A DNA stretch of 64,000 bases from Dromiciops gliroides (Eukaryota > Chordata > Mammalia > Microbiotheria > Microbiotheriidae). Position 1 is the stretch's first letter. Each line of letters begins with the position of its first letter. Shown in pieces: positions 46,090 through 57,623 of this stretch. Below the pieces are notes generated by a model. It made no database searches, was not told where the DNA came from, and saw nothing but the letters and a program-made list of their open reading frames with translations. The DNA lies in contig NC_057862.1 in assembly GCF_019393635.1 (NCBI RefSeq), positions 267,482,441 through 267,546,440 of the forward strand, read 5' to 3'. A program made the translations under genes and the position numbers.

Positions 46090-46512
46090 AGTAAAGATTT
46101 ATATAGTTCCAACTATATGTCAGGCACTGTGCTATCTTTTTTTTTCCTTTTTTTTTTTAGTGAGGCAATTGGGGTTAAGTGACTTGCCCAGGGTCACACA
46201 GCTAGTAAGTGTTATGTGTCTGAGGCTGGATTTGAACTCAGGTACTCATGACTCCAGGGCCAGTGCTCTATCCACTGTGCCACCTAGCTGTCCTACTGTG
46301 CCACCTAGATGCCCCCTAACTATTTTTTACAAATATTGTTTCATTTAATCTTCACAACAACCCTGAGAGGTAAGTTAAGGAAACTGAGGCAAATAGAGGT
46401 TTTTGCAACTTGCTCAGGGTCACGCAGATAGTTAATTTCTGAAGCCAGATTTGAACTCAGGTTTTCCTAACTTCAGACTAAGTACTCTATCTATTGTGCT
46501 ACCTACTGCCCT
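46090..46512 (-). mobile_element. MIR split by WSINE
   Basis: Left part (TTTATATAGTTCCAACTATA, CAGGCACTGTGCTATC) and right part from 46320 (TTTCATTTAATCTTCACAAC, TGAGGCAAATAGAGG, TTTGAACTCAGG) form one antisense MIR. Confidence 0.75.
46150..46315 (-). mobile_element. WSINE-type SINE with duplicated head
   Basis: Antisense SINE whose head end is repeated: CTGTGCCACCTAGCTGTCC then CTGTGCCACCTAGATGCCCC, a roughly 20-bp tandem duplication. Confidence 0.9.
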
Positions 46513-47748
46513 TTGGAATATTCCTAGCTATTCTAAGATGGAGGCTCTCTTCCTCTCCTACCATTTCAGTACATAACTCCTTTGACTGACTGCATAACTG
46601 CAATAGGCAGTGTCTTTAAAACTGCTAAGATTGAGACAATTGTTCTCTTTCCACTTCTCAGACTCTTTCTGGCCAGTCTTCCTCCATGCATATTCCTTGA
46701 TGTATTCAGAGAGCTGCATACAGAGGGTGATGATTCCAGTTCATACACAGGGTGGGCCCATGAACTGAACTGCTGGGAGTAGAAGGACTTCTTCCCCCAG
46801 CTCTCTCTGGCACTGAGAAATTGGCCTGAAGGTGTTTGTCTTTTTTGTTGTTTTTATTTGTCGTTCTCAATTTCAGACACAGGTAGGGATCTCTACCAGA
46901 CTCTGGAGATCCAGCTACTGTGTCCTTGGAGCCAGAATTATAGGCAGGATAGTGCAGTAGCCAGCCCAGCAGGGAAACTCAGAGAAGCCAATATGCCTTG
47001 GGTTCAAGAGCATGGGGGTGTGGGTTTGGACTTTAAATTGAGACTGTGCTCTATAGGAACTGAGTAAGCTAAATCATGAACCTAATCCCTTCCCCTTCCC
47101 TTTCCCCAAAGACTGAGATGATAGTAGTAAGAGAGATTATGTTTTCCATGTATTGGAGTAGTAAGTTTGAATATTTGTGTTTATATCTATGAGTAAAAAA
47201 TTCCTTGTTAAAGTGAATCCAAATGCTAGTGGTTAAATGGAATTGGAATTCAGGGGACCACCTCTACAACTGAGGGAACACCATTAGTAGGGGCTGGAGC
47301 CATAGGGAGAGAGCATATATACCCCCTAACTCCCTTAAGGATACTGGAGAACTCTGAGGGAGAAGTGAAATGTGACATGCCTTGACTTTGAGTCATTGAA
47401 GGCCAGGGTAGGCTGTGTTACATGTAGCAGTGTAAGTATATAATTTCTGGAAACTTATTTGCAAGAAATTGTGGAGGTTTTGCCAGCTTAAAAAAAATTA
47501 GAATTTTTTTCTCTTTTTCTGTGGTTCTTCAGTAAATTCTAAAGAATTGTTTCTGAATGATACTACTTAAGCATACCTTTTTAACTCAAGTAACCTCAGA
47601 CTTTTATTGAATGGATACTGAAATCTCTACCATTCAATTCCATAAGACTCAATGTTTTCAGTTTATTTATGCTTTTGCTGGCCTGGAATGAGTAAAAATA
47701 GTAACTTTTCTACCTATAGTTTGGTTTACATTTTCTAGTTATAAGCTA

Positions 47749-47782
<34 letters not shown>

Positions 47783-48125
47783 GATTTTTTTTTTCAGAAT
47801 GATTTTTTAAAATAGTGAATCTTAAGGCCTTCTTCTTCTGTTCATTTTTCACCTAACCCTTTGCATTTGAATAGATGATGCTTCTGGCAAACAGTCTGAA
47901 TCTTGAGCATTTTTTTTATTTACAAAGTTTCTGGCAGTTCCACAGCGCCCCTCCCCCCCCATTTCTGTTTCAGAAGCAGATTTTGACTTCCCATTCTGTA
48001 AAACATTTTATTTAAATTCTTTTCTTTTTTTCCTTCATGAGAAGATTATTTTTAAAAATACAGATAATTTTGTTTCTTCCTTGTTGTATCCAGGAACATT
48101 TTTTTAAAATGAGATTCAAATAAGA
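46513..48125. other. Gene-free stretch
   Basis: TG microsatellite at 47752-47780. No gene or named repeat recognised. Confidence 0.5.
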
Positions 48126-48232
48126 TAATAATTTTATTTTTTTAAATTTAAAAATGATAATAAACATTTTTATTTAAAGTTTTGAGTTCCAAATTCTATC
48201 CTTCCTTTCCTTCCCCCTCCTCCCTGAGGCAG
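48126..48232 (-). mobile_element. L1 3' tip, antisense
   Basis: AACATTTTTATTTAAAGTTT and GAGTTCCAAATTCTATCC match the antisense L1 end at 5680-5750. Confidence 0.7.
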
Positions 48233-48800
48233 TGTGAGGGCCCAAATTTGATATATGGAGCATAATTTGGGTGACTTGCCTTAATATTGGGGTCCCAGAA
48301 ATATGAGGGTCCTTTTAGGTTCTCCCTCCCCTCTGAACTGCCCTTTTAGATATTTCTCCCAGGCCAATAAGAAAAGAGCCACTAAGCTTTAGTTCACAAA
48401 AGGATCAGATTTTATTACTTGGGAATTAATTAAACAACAAAGGTGAAACTAATAAAAAATCAAAGATAAGGAAATAGGAAAATAGAAATACAGAGAAATG
48501 CTCTTAATTCTAAACTTAGCCTATTAGAGTTTTCTGTAATTAAACTCACCAAACACCTGAACAGCCTGCCAGTCTAAGGTTGCTCACTCGCCACCCGGAT
48601 TGCAGTTGCCATACTGAGAGCACAAACATGCGCCGCTAGTGCAAGGGCCCAGAAGGAAAAAAGGTCGAGTTCCGGAAAATGCCAAGTGTTCCAGAAGTAG
48701 CCTGCCTCCCTTCAGGGAGCATTCGATCTCTCCTCCCCCAAAAGGGGAGGTCCTTCAAAAGCTGCCTTTCTGAGCTCAGTAGCATATGTAACCTCAGGGT
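48233..48800 (-). mobile_element. Probable LTR, boundaries uncertain
   Basis: Non-L1 sequence between an L1 tip and a HAL1-like body. It starts TGTGAGGGCCC. The minus strand has AATAAA (plus TTTATT near 48412). The GC-rich, CpG-bearing middle (GCCACCCGGATTG, ATGCGCCGC) suits an LTR promoter. I could not find a matching duplication. Confidence 0.4.
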
Positions 48801-49199
48801 GGGCCAGGTCCCTCCCCCCTTATCTCCCTCCCCTCCCTCAGGGCAAAAATATATTACTATACCTGCTTGAGTATGTATTTTATTCCCTCTTTGAGCCAAT
48901 TCTGACGATATTAAGGTTCACTCGCTCCCCAACTCCTTCCCCCAGCCCCAGACATAAGACACCCCACCCTGTCTGCCCCACAAAGAACAAAACATAAATG
49001 CTTTACAGATATCATCCCTTCATATTCAGTTCAGACCTGTGTCTTCTGTGAATTCCTTACTGAGATAGTTCTTATGAGTTTGAAGTATTATCTTCTCATG
49101 TAGGAATGTAAACCATTTGATCTTTTAATATCCCTCATGAAGTATTTTTCCTGTTTACCTTTTTATGCTTCTCCAGGGTCTTGTATTTGAAAGTCAAAT

Positions 49200-50100
49200 T
49201 TTCCATTCAGTTTAGGTCTTTTCACCACAAATGCCTGAAAGTCCTCTTTTTCATTAAAGTCCCATTTTTTTCCTCTGAAAGATTATATTCAATTTTGCTG
49301 GGTAGGTGATTCTTGACTGTAGTCCCAGTTCCTTTGCCCTCTGGAATGTCATATTCCATGCCCTCCGGTACTTTAATGTAGATGCTGCTAGATCTTGTTT
49401 TAGCCTTATTTAAGCTCCAAAGTATTTGAATTCCTTTTTTCTAGCTGATTGCAATATTTTCTCCTTGACCTAGAGGCTCTGGAATTTGGATATAATATTC
49501 CTGGAGGTTTTCTTTTTTGGATCTCTTTCAGGAGGTGATGGGTGGATTCTTTCAATTTCTATTTCACCTTCTGTTTCCAGAATATCAGGGCAATTTCTCC
49601 TGACAATCTCTTGGAGGATGGTGTTTAAGCTCTTATTTTGGTCATGGTTTTCAGGTAGTCCAATGATTTTCAAATTATCTCTCCTGGATCTGTTTTCCAG
49701 GTTAGCTGTTTTACCAAGGAGATATTTCATATCTCCTATTTTTTTATTCAGTTGGATTTGCTTTACTGTGTCTTCATTTCTCATAAGGTCATTAGCTTCC
49801 ATTTGTTCAATCCTAATTCTTAGGCAATTATTTTCTTGAGAGAGCTTTTCTATTTCTTTTCCCATTTGGCTTTTCAAACTGTTGACTTTTTTCTCATGAC
49901 TTTCCTGCATTGCTCTCATTTCTCTTTCCATTCTTTCCTCCATTTCTCTAAATCTTCCTTCTATCTCTCCTACTTTCTCTTTAAAGTTCTTTTTGAATAT
50001 TTCCATGGCCTGAGACCAATTCAATATTTTTCTTGGAAGCTTTGAATGTTGGAGCTTTGACCCTGTTATTATCTTCTTCTTCTGAGGGTGAGAAGTTTTT
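49200..50100 (-). pseudogene. HAL1-like ORF1
   Basis: Longest open part 49470-50024: MNWSQAMEIFKKNF, a heptad-rich coiled coil (EIEGRFREMEERMEREMRAM, EIEKLSQENNCLRIRIEQME), then the RRM-like part with LENRSRRDNLKIIGLPEN and NCPDILE. It stops at SKFQSL; the C-terminal domain continues out of frame to about 49200. ORF1 proteins bind L1 RNA as trimers. Same family as 56344-57331. Confidence 0.85.
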
Positions 50101-50611
50101 GATGGTCTGTTGCTTTCTCTGCCTACTCATCCTGGTTGACTATTTCTTGGCTTTTAACTCCTTCTTAAAGTGTAGTGCTGCTTCCAGGATACACTGTTCA
50201 AGCTACAGCATGGCCCAGGGGGTGATGGGGCTTCTTCTCAGCCTGCCTGGCCTGTGAATGACCAAGACCACTTTCTCTTTGACCAGGAAACAGAAATTTG
50301 ATTGAACTCCGATTCTCTATTTTGGAAGCTTGGCATGCCTGTGTCCTGCCTCCACTGGGCCACCACCACTCAATTCAGCCCACTGGTTCAGACCCAGGGT
50401 GCTTTGCCCCAATTCCAGCGGAGACTGCCTCCACTTGATCCCAGCCTACCCCTGAACCCCCTCACCAGTCCGTGATTGGAGCCTCTGATGGGTGCTGGAA
50501 GCACTGTCTGTTCCTGGGTGGATTTGGACTGCTCACTGAGCTGTTCAGCCTGCCTGATCAATAGTTGATCAGAATTGCCCTCATTTGCTGAGAAATAGTC
50601 TCACTCTGTTC

Positions 50612-50771
50612 TTTTTTTTTTATTTTTATTTTTTTTGGTGAGACAACTGGGGTTAAGTGACTTGCCCAGCATCACATAGCTAGTAAGTTTCAAGGTCTGA
50701 GGCCGGATTTGAACTCAGGTCCTCCTGAATCCAGGGCTAGTGCTCTATCCACCGCACCACCTAGCTGCCCC
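50612..50771 (-). mobile_element. WSINE-type SINE
   Basis: Antisense SINE with T/A-rich tail. CTCACTCTGTT and CTTACTCTGTT flank it. Confidence 0.9.
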
Positions 50772-50912
50772 TCTTACTCTGTTTTTATGTGCATTAGGCT
50801 GCTCTGGGTTGTTTTTTGTTTTTTACCACATTATTTGGGCATGAGTGGACAGGTTTATCTGGAGCTTGGAGGAGTCACAGCCTCTCCTCTACCATCTTGG
50901 CTTTGCCCTAAG

Positions 50913-51921
50913 ATCCCCTCAATCCTAATTCTTAAGCAATTATTTTCTTCAGAGAGCTTTTCCATTTGGCTTTTCAAGCTGTTGACTTTTTTTTTATGAC
51001 TTTCCAGCATCACTCTCATTTCTCTTTCAATTTTTTTCCTCTACATCTTTGACTTTTCCTTCTACCTTTCTTACTTTATCTTCAAAGTTATTTTTGAGGA
51101 CTTCTATGGCCTGAGACCAATTAAAATTTTTCTTGGAAGCTTTGGATGTAGGAGCTTTGACTTTGTTATCTTCTTCTGAAAGTGTATTTTGGTCTTCCTT
51201 GTCACCAAAGAAACTTTCTATGGTCTGCATCTTTTACTGTCTGTTCATTTTGCTAGCCTATTTCTTGATTTTTTGACTCCTTCTTAAAGTGGGGCACTGC
51301 TTCCAGGACACACTGTCCCAAGCTTCAGGGGGTACCATGTGGTATGATTTAAGGAGAGTCATGTTCTGCACTCACCTGACCTGTGCTCTGGTCTGTAAAT
51401 AACCCCAGGCTTACTTGCTCTTTAACTTAGAAACAAAATTGTTTCACTGTGGTTGCTAGCTCTGGTGAGCCTTCACCCCTCTCCCACCTGGGCCACCACT
51501 CAAGACTGCTGAGTAAAGCAATTGAGTTCCACCTCAGCACCAGCAGAGAATCCTGTAATTTCCCCACTCCCCCCCCACCCCAGACAACTGCTCAGACCTC
51601 TCACTAGACCATGAGCTTAGTTCCAGAAGATGCCGGTGCTGCAGCTGATTCAGAGGCTACAGGGGTCTCTTTCTCTGGCACCATCTGGGGCTGAAGTTGC
51701 AAGTGAGGCAGCGGGGCTGTGCTTTGCTCTCACCCCAGTACAATAGACCTTTCCTGCTGACCTTCTAAGTCATCTTTGACTGGAAAATGATCACATGCTG
51801 TCCTTTTGTGGGTCCTGCTGCTCCAGGAATTGTCTTATGGCATTACTAGGTTTTTGGTGTGATCATGTGGGGAGCTCTGAGAAGTTACTGCTTTTCCTCT
51901 GCCATCTTGGCTCTGCCCCTT
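50913..51921 (-). mobile_element. HAL1/L1 5' fragment
   Basis: Minus strand: 5' end with CCAAGATGGCAGAGGAAA at 51921-51900, 5' UTR, then ORF1 start at 51230 (QTIESFFGDKEDQNTLSEED) with NWSQAIEVLKNNFEDKV. It breaks off near 50913 in the coiled coil. Confidence 0.75.
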
Positions 51922-52795
51922 CAATCACTATTGATTAGAGAAATGCAAATTTAAACTATTTTGAGGTACCACCTCACACCTATCCAATTGGGTAATATGA
52001 CAGAAAAGGAGAATGATAAATGTTGGAGAAGATGTGGGACAATTGGAACACTAATTTACTATTGGTGGAGTTGTGAACTGATTGAACCATTCTGGAGAAC
52101 AATTTGGAACTGTGCCCAAAAGGCTTTAAAACTGTGAACACCCTTTGACCCAGCAACACCACTACTAGGTCTTTATCCCTAAGAGTTCATGGAAAAGGGA
52201 AAAGGACCCACATGTACACAAATATTTATAGCTGCTCTTTTTGTGGTAACAAATAATTGGAAATTCAGGGGATGCTCATTGATTGGGAATGGCTGAACAA
52301 ATTGTGGTATATGAATGTAATGGAACAGTATTGCACTGTAAGAAATGATAAGCAGATGGAATTCAGAAAAACCTGTAAAGACTTACATGAATTGATGCTG
52401 AGTGAAATGAGCAGAACCAAGAGAACATTGTACATGGTATCAACAGCATTTTGTGATGATCAATTGGGATGGACTTTGGCTCCAAGAAAATGCCAAAAGA
52501 CTTATAGTGGAAAATGCTCTTCACATTCAGAAAAAGAACTGTGGAGTCTGAATGCAGATTGAAACATACTACTTTTGCTTTTTTTGTTGCTTTTTTGTTA
52601 TTGTTCTTTATTTTTTCTTGCATTTTTTTCTTTTCATTTTGGTTAATTTAGAAATATGTTTAACATTATTGTAATACATAACCTATATCAAATTGTTTAC
52701 TGACTTTGGGAGGGGGAGGGAAGGGAGGGTGGGAGGAAAATTTGGAACTCAAAAAATATCTTTACGTAATTGAGAAAATAAATAAATAAATAAAC
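51922..52795 (+). mobile_element. L1 3' part
   Basis: GATTAGAGAAATGCAAATTT, ACCACCTCACACC, TGACCCAGCAACACCACTAC, ATTGATGCTGAGTGAAATGA and a G-rich tract before an AATAAATAAATAAA end. Confidence 0.85.
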
Positions 52796-52858
52796 CTAGC
52801 AGTGGTATTGCTGAATCAAAGGCTATAGACAATTTTATAGCCCTTATAATCAGGAACT
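52796..52858 (-). mobile_element. Small antisense L1 scrap
   Basis: CAGTGGTATTGCTGAATCAAAGG and ATTTTATAGCCCTT match antisense L1 at 6290-6330. Cut by the SINE to its right. Confidence 0.6.
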
Positions 52859-53034
52859 TTTTTTTTCTTTAATTTTTTTTTGTTGTTTTTTGTTTGTTTT
52901 GCGGGGCAATGGGGGTTAAGTGACTTGCCCAGGGTCACACAGCCAGTAAGTGTCAAGTGTCTGAGGCCGGATTTGAACTCAGGAACTCCTGAATCCAGGG
53001 CCGGTGCTTTATCCACTGTGCCACCTAGCCGTGC
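52859..53034 (-). mobile_element. WSINE-type SINE
   Basis: Antisense SINE with a long T-rich tail. TCAGGAACTTTTT flanks it. Confidence 0.92.
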
Positions 53035-53049
53035 CAGTCAGGAACTTTT

Positions 53050-55015
53050 TTAATGTAATTTTTTTCATTTATTGAAAGACTTCATCATAATATAATGTGA
53101 ATTCTGAATTTATTAATATGATATATTTCTTCAGAGTCTAAATGTATGTTTAATTGTCATATATTGATACATGAAAAGTTATTGGTAATGTTTTCATGAA
53201 TTAAACTCATATCTTTTATTATACTACTATATTGCCTAATTATAGTATATTAGTCTTTTAAACTGTTGTTGCCATAATACTTTATATTTATTAATTGCAT
53301 TAGTATTTATGTTTTTATATTGGCACACATGGAGCAAACTCTAAAAAAGATGGAAGCTGAGGAAATTGAAGGGTACCATCTTACTTTTGCAGTTGTAAAA
53401 ACATAGAGGTCTCCTAAGAGAAGACCTATAATTTAAGAAAAGGACATTGGGTAGAAAGGTGAAAGGACTAGAAGAATGTACAATTAAAGTCACTAATAGT
53501 AAGGCAGGTAAGAAAATTTAGGAAATTTTTCTAATCCTGCCTGAGAATTTTGACTACAGAAATATATACCTGAGCAATTGACAGTAGGGAGGTATTTTTA
53601 CAAATTCCACACTGGTCCTCTGAGGATGAGGTATTGCTTAAAGAGGTAGGATGCCTTCTAATCAAAGGAGGTGTTTCTATAGAGAGACCGAATGTCACAA
53701 TTAAATGTGAAGTATCTATTTCATCTGAGTAAGGCAGGGGAATTTCCCTTTCATTTACTAGTATCACAGGCCCCAAATTGGCATTTTCTCTGACATGAAT
53801 GATGTCTCCCAGGAAAACAGTCCTGGGAGATGTGGGTAGGATAGACAAAAGTGCACCTGGGACACTGGAAGATTCCTGATCCAGATAAAGTGATGAGTCT
53901 GGCAGGTAATTTAAGTTGCCAAGGCAGTGGATAACTTCAAAGGAACAAGGCCAGATGTTATGTCATGCATGTTTATAAACTATTGGTGAGATATTTGAGG
54001 GTGATGGATAAAAAATCCCTAGGCTAATTTTGTCTGTAATACTATCTCTAATAATAAAGAAGAAAACTTTTTGAGTTCTTCTTCAACAGGGAGCAACAAG
54101 TACAGAGACTTGATAGAGATAGGTGCTATAGGACTTGAGAAGAGAAAAAAAATTACATTGCAGAGATTGTTCTTAGGTTTGTGACATGACTCTCATGTAT
54201 CTAATGTCATCAGATCTATGCAGACACAGAACCCATTACAAATAATGTCCAAGTTGAGATAGGTACTTCTGAGCTTGATGGATCAATATAATTCACAGAG
54301 CTCATCCTTAGCCAGTTCTAGGCCTTTTCAAGTGTGATCCACAGGAGCATATCAGTCAACAATACCACCTCTGCTGAAGGGCCACCACTGAACCTAAGGC
54401 AATCATGTGGTAGATGAAGTGATGTTTAAGATTATTCTTCTTGAAGAGTTAGAGGACCAAGAGAATAGAGGAATAAAAGCACTAAAATAAGAACACCTTC
54501 ACCTGATAATTATCAGAGTAACATATGCACTTTTTGTTTTATGTGTGGATTATAATTTTCTTGACTATCTTGGCAAAGAGAAGGCATTGGTCATGAAGTT
54601 AAAATCCTCTGATCCAGCTTCAGGAAACTGGAGCAGGACCAGGGAATGAAGTCATCTTGGGTCCCACTGACCTCATCATTATTCTTTACCATTCTGTTCC
54701 ACCTATATGGGAGGAGAAAAAGGTAGAGATGCCTATTTTGTCTACCCTTCCACACATGACAGCATGTGCTACATATAATAGCCTTGATACACTTATAATG
54801 GCTATTTGTAATACAACAAATTTTAGCTTCTAAGCATAAAAATAAGCAAAATATATCTCAAAGGAACTGTTCTTACTTGTAAAGGAAATACAACAAAAGT
54901 ATACCAAAGGGAAATGCCCTCTGCCTTACACAGATGAAATAGAGTTTTGAGATTTAATTGTGACATTAAGTTTTTCTGTAGAAATGCCTCCTTTTATTGG
55001 AAGGCATCCTACCTC
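53050..55015. other. Non-repeat region with one odd open frame
   Basis: Apart from the frame at 53531-53962, nothing is recognised. This is the longest stretch in the right half without any repeat I can name. Confidence 0.5.
53531..53962 (-). CDS. Unidentified open frame, possible exon or relic
   Basis: 143 codons open from after a TGA at 53963-53965 to the TAG at 53531, with no ATG near the front. Composition is protein-like, not low-complexity: NLNYLPDSSLYLDQESSSVP, VFLGDIIHVRENANLGPVIL, LPYSDEIDTSHLIVTFGLS, EDQCGICKN. No membrane segment and no domain I know. A CAG|GTATAT donor-like site lies after SLLSIAQ (about 53570), so it could be an exon end, or a fragment of an old retroelement or pseudogene. 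Confidence 0.3.
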   Translation of the reverse strand, partial: HNIWPCSFEVIHCLGNLNYLPDSSLYLDQESSSVPGALLSILPTSPRTVFLGDIIHVRENANLGPVILVNEREIPLPYSDEIDTSHLIVTFGLSIETPPLIRRHPTSLSNTSSSEDQCGICKNTSLLSIAQVYISVVKILRQD

Positions 55016-56030
55016 TTTACTTTTTTCCATTTATTTAGAATTTTATTTTTTCTCAAATTACATATAAAAACAATTTTAATGTCAATTTTTTAAACTTTGT
55101 GTTCCATTTTCTCTTCCTCCCTCCCTCCCCCCCCCCTCGCCAAGAACACAAGCAATTCAATATAAGTTATACATGTGTAGTCATGGAAAACATTTCCACA
55201 TTAGTCAGGTTGTGAAAGAAAACAGATTAAAAAAACAACACTTAGAAAAAGGAACATTAAAAAAATATGATTCAATCTGTATTCAGATACCATCAGTTCT
55301 TTCTCTGGAGATGGATTGCATTTTTCATAAGTCCTTCAGAGTTGTCTTGGATCATTGTATTGCTGAAAATAGCTAAGTCATTCACAGCTGATCATCTTAT
55401 AATATTTCTGTTACTTTATATAAAATACATATCACTTTGCATCAGCTCATGTAAATCTTTGCAGATTTTTCTAATAACATCCTGCTCATCATTTCTTATA
55501 GCACAATAGTGTTCCATCATAATCTCATTCCACAATTTGTTCAGCCATTCCCCAATTGATGGGTATCTCCTCAGTTTCTAATTCAACTTTTTGTTTTTTC
55601 TCTTTTTGGATACTGACCTAGTAGTAGTATTACTAGGTCAAAGAGTCTACATGGTTTTATAGCCCTTTGGCCATAGTTCCAAATCGCTCTACAGAATGTT
55701 TGAATCAGTTTACATCACCAAGAGTGCATTAATGTCTCATTTTCCACATATCCCCTACAACATTTGTCATTTTCCTCTGCTGTCCTATTATCCAATTCAA
55801 AAGGTATGAGGTAGTACCCCAGAATTGTTCTGACCTGCATCTCTCCAATCAATAGTGATTTAGAGCATTTTTAATATGGCTATAGGTAGCTTTAATTATT
55901 TCATTTGAAAACTTCATATATTTTTTATCATCTATCAGTTGGGGAATGGCTCTTATTTTAACAAATTTGATTCAATTCTTTATGTGTTTGAGAAATGAGA
56001 CCTGTCAGACAAGCTTGCTCCAATTTTTTT
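55016..56030 (-). mobile_element. L1 3' end, antisense
   Basis: TTTAGAATTTTATTTTTTCTC at the left tip, then ACCATCAGTTCTTTCTCTGG, CCATTCCCCAATTGATGGGT and later L1 landmarks in antisense order. Confidence 0.8.
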
Positions 56031-56145
56031 TTCACAATTACTATTGATGACTGTATTTCCCTCCATCCTATTCCCTCCCCATGACATTTACCTTATTTTC
56101 TATCTTCTTTCACCCTATCCCTCCTCAAAAGTGTTTTGCTAGAAC
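56031..56145 (-). mobile_element. HAL1-like scrap, antisense
   Basis: CTGTATTTCCCTCCATCCTATTCCC and CCCTCCTCAAAAGTGTTTTGCT match 22620-22710. It abuts a sense HAL1-like copy, forming an inverted junction. Confidence 0.6.
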
Positions 56146-56343
56146 CACCACAGTGCTCTGCTGGTTCGTTAAATAGCAAGTTGGCTTGAGGTTATCTTCA
56201 GACCAGAGAACAGACCAGGCAAGAGAAGAACCTGCCCTCCCTCAAACCAAAACATCTGGGAACCTCTGAATCTGGGGACAGCAGTGTAGCCTAGAAGTGG
56301 AGCTCCCCAGGGGTAGTTAAAAGACAAGTAAAAGAAGGCAAGA

Positions 56344-57331
56344 TGAGCAAGCAAAGAAAGTTGAGAAATATAGAAAGTTTCTTCAGTGACAAGGAAGATC
56401 AAGGTGCACCTTCAGAAGAGGATAACAACCTCAGGGCCCCTACATCCAAAGTTTCCAAAAAAAAAATATGAATTTGTCTCAGACCATGGAAGCTCTCAAA
56501 AGTGACTTTGAAAAGAAAGTAGGAGAAATAGAAGGAAAATTTAGAGAAATGGAGGAAAGAATGGAAAGAGAAATGAGAGCAATGAAGGAAAGTAATGAGA
56601 AAAAAGTCTACTGTTTGAAAAGCCAAATGGAAAAGGAGATAAAAAAGCTGTCTGATGAAAATAATTGCCTAAGAATTAGGATTGAACAAATGGAAGCTAG
56701 TGACTTTATAAGAAACCAAGACACAATAAAGCAAATCCAAATGAATGAAAAAATAGAGGGCAATGTGAAATATTTCCTTGGAAAAAGAGCTGACCTGGAA
56801 AATAAATCCAGGAGAGATAATTTGAAAATCATTGGACTACCTGAAAACCATGACCAAAATAAGAATTTGGACACCATCCTCCAAGAGATTGTCAGGGGAA
56901 ATTGCCCTGATATTCTAGAAGCAGAAGGTAAAATAGAAATTGAAAGAATCTACCAATCACCTCCTGAAAGAGATCCGAAAAGGAAAACCTCCAGGAATAT
57001 TATATCAAAATTCCAGAGCCTCTAGGTCAAGGAGAAAATATTGTAAGCAGCTAGAAAAAAGGAATTCAAATACTTTGGAGCTTAAATAAGGCTAAAAAAA
57101 GATCTAGCAGCATCTACATCAAAGGACTGGAGAGAATGGAATATGACATTCCAGAGGGCAAAGGAACTGGGACTACAGTCAAGAATTACCTACCCAGCAA
57201 AATTGAATGTAATCTTTCAGAGGAAAAAATGGGACTTCAATGAAAAAGAGGACTTTCAGGCATTTGTGGTGAAAAGACCTGAACTGAATGGAAAATTTGA
57301 CTTTCAAATACAAGAACCTGGAGAATCATAA
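56344..57331 (+). pseudogene. HAL1-like ORF1, nearly complete
   Basis: Start at 56344 (MSKQRKLRNIESFFSDKEDQ). The frame shifts in an A run at about 56457-56468, then is open to 57025. It has a coiled coil (IEGKFREMEERMEREMRAMK, EIKKLSDENNCLRIRIEQME), an RRM-like part (RRDNLKIIGLPENHDQN) and CPDILEAEGKIEIERIYQSP. After a stop and shift the C-terminal domain follows (57143-57331: FQRAKELGLQSRITYPAKLN, VVKRPELNGKFDFQIQEPGE). L1 ORF1 proteins are RNA-binding trimers with chaperone activity. This copy is broken at least twice. Confidence 0.87.
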
Positions 57332-57545
57332 AAAGGTAAACAGGAAAAAGAAATCATGAAGTGCATTAAAAGGTTAAACTGTTTATATTCATACATGAGA
57401 AAATTATACTTCCAAATCATAAGAACTTTTTCAGTAAGGACTTCACAGAAGACACAGGTCTGAACTGAATATGAAGGGATGGTATTTGTAAAGCATTTAT
57501 TGTGTATCCTTGTTCTTTGTGGAGCAAACAGGGTGGGTTCTCTTA

Positions 57546-57623
57546 TGTCTGGGGCTGGATTTGTGCTCAGGGCCTCCTGGGCCCAGGGCTGGTGCTTTAT
57601 TCACTGTGCCACCTGGTTAACCC
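57546..57623 (-). mobile_element. Diverged WSINE fragment
   Basis: GTCTGGGGCTGGATTTGTGCTC and CAGGGCTGGTGCTTTATTCA, ending GTGCCACCTGGTTAACCC. The tail half is missing. Confidence 0.6.

Larger units (their letters stand above)
48801..50912 (-). mobile_element. HAL1-like element
   Basis: Minus strand: 5' end with CAAGATGGTAGAG at about 50912-50890, ORF1 (50090-49200), then directly the purine-rich 3' region without ORF2. A SINE (50612-50771) lies in the 5' part. Confidence 0.7.
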
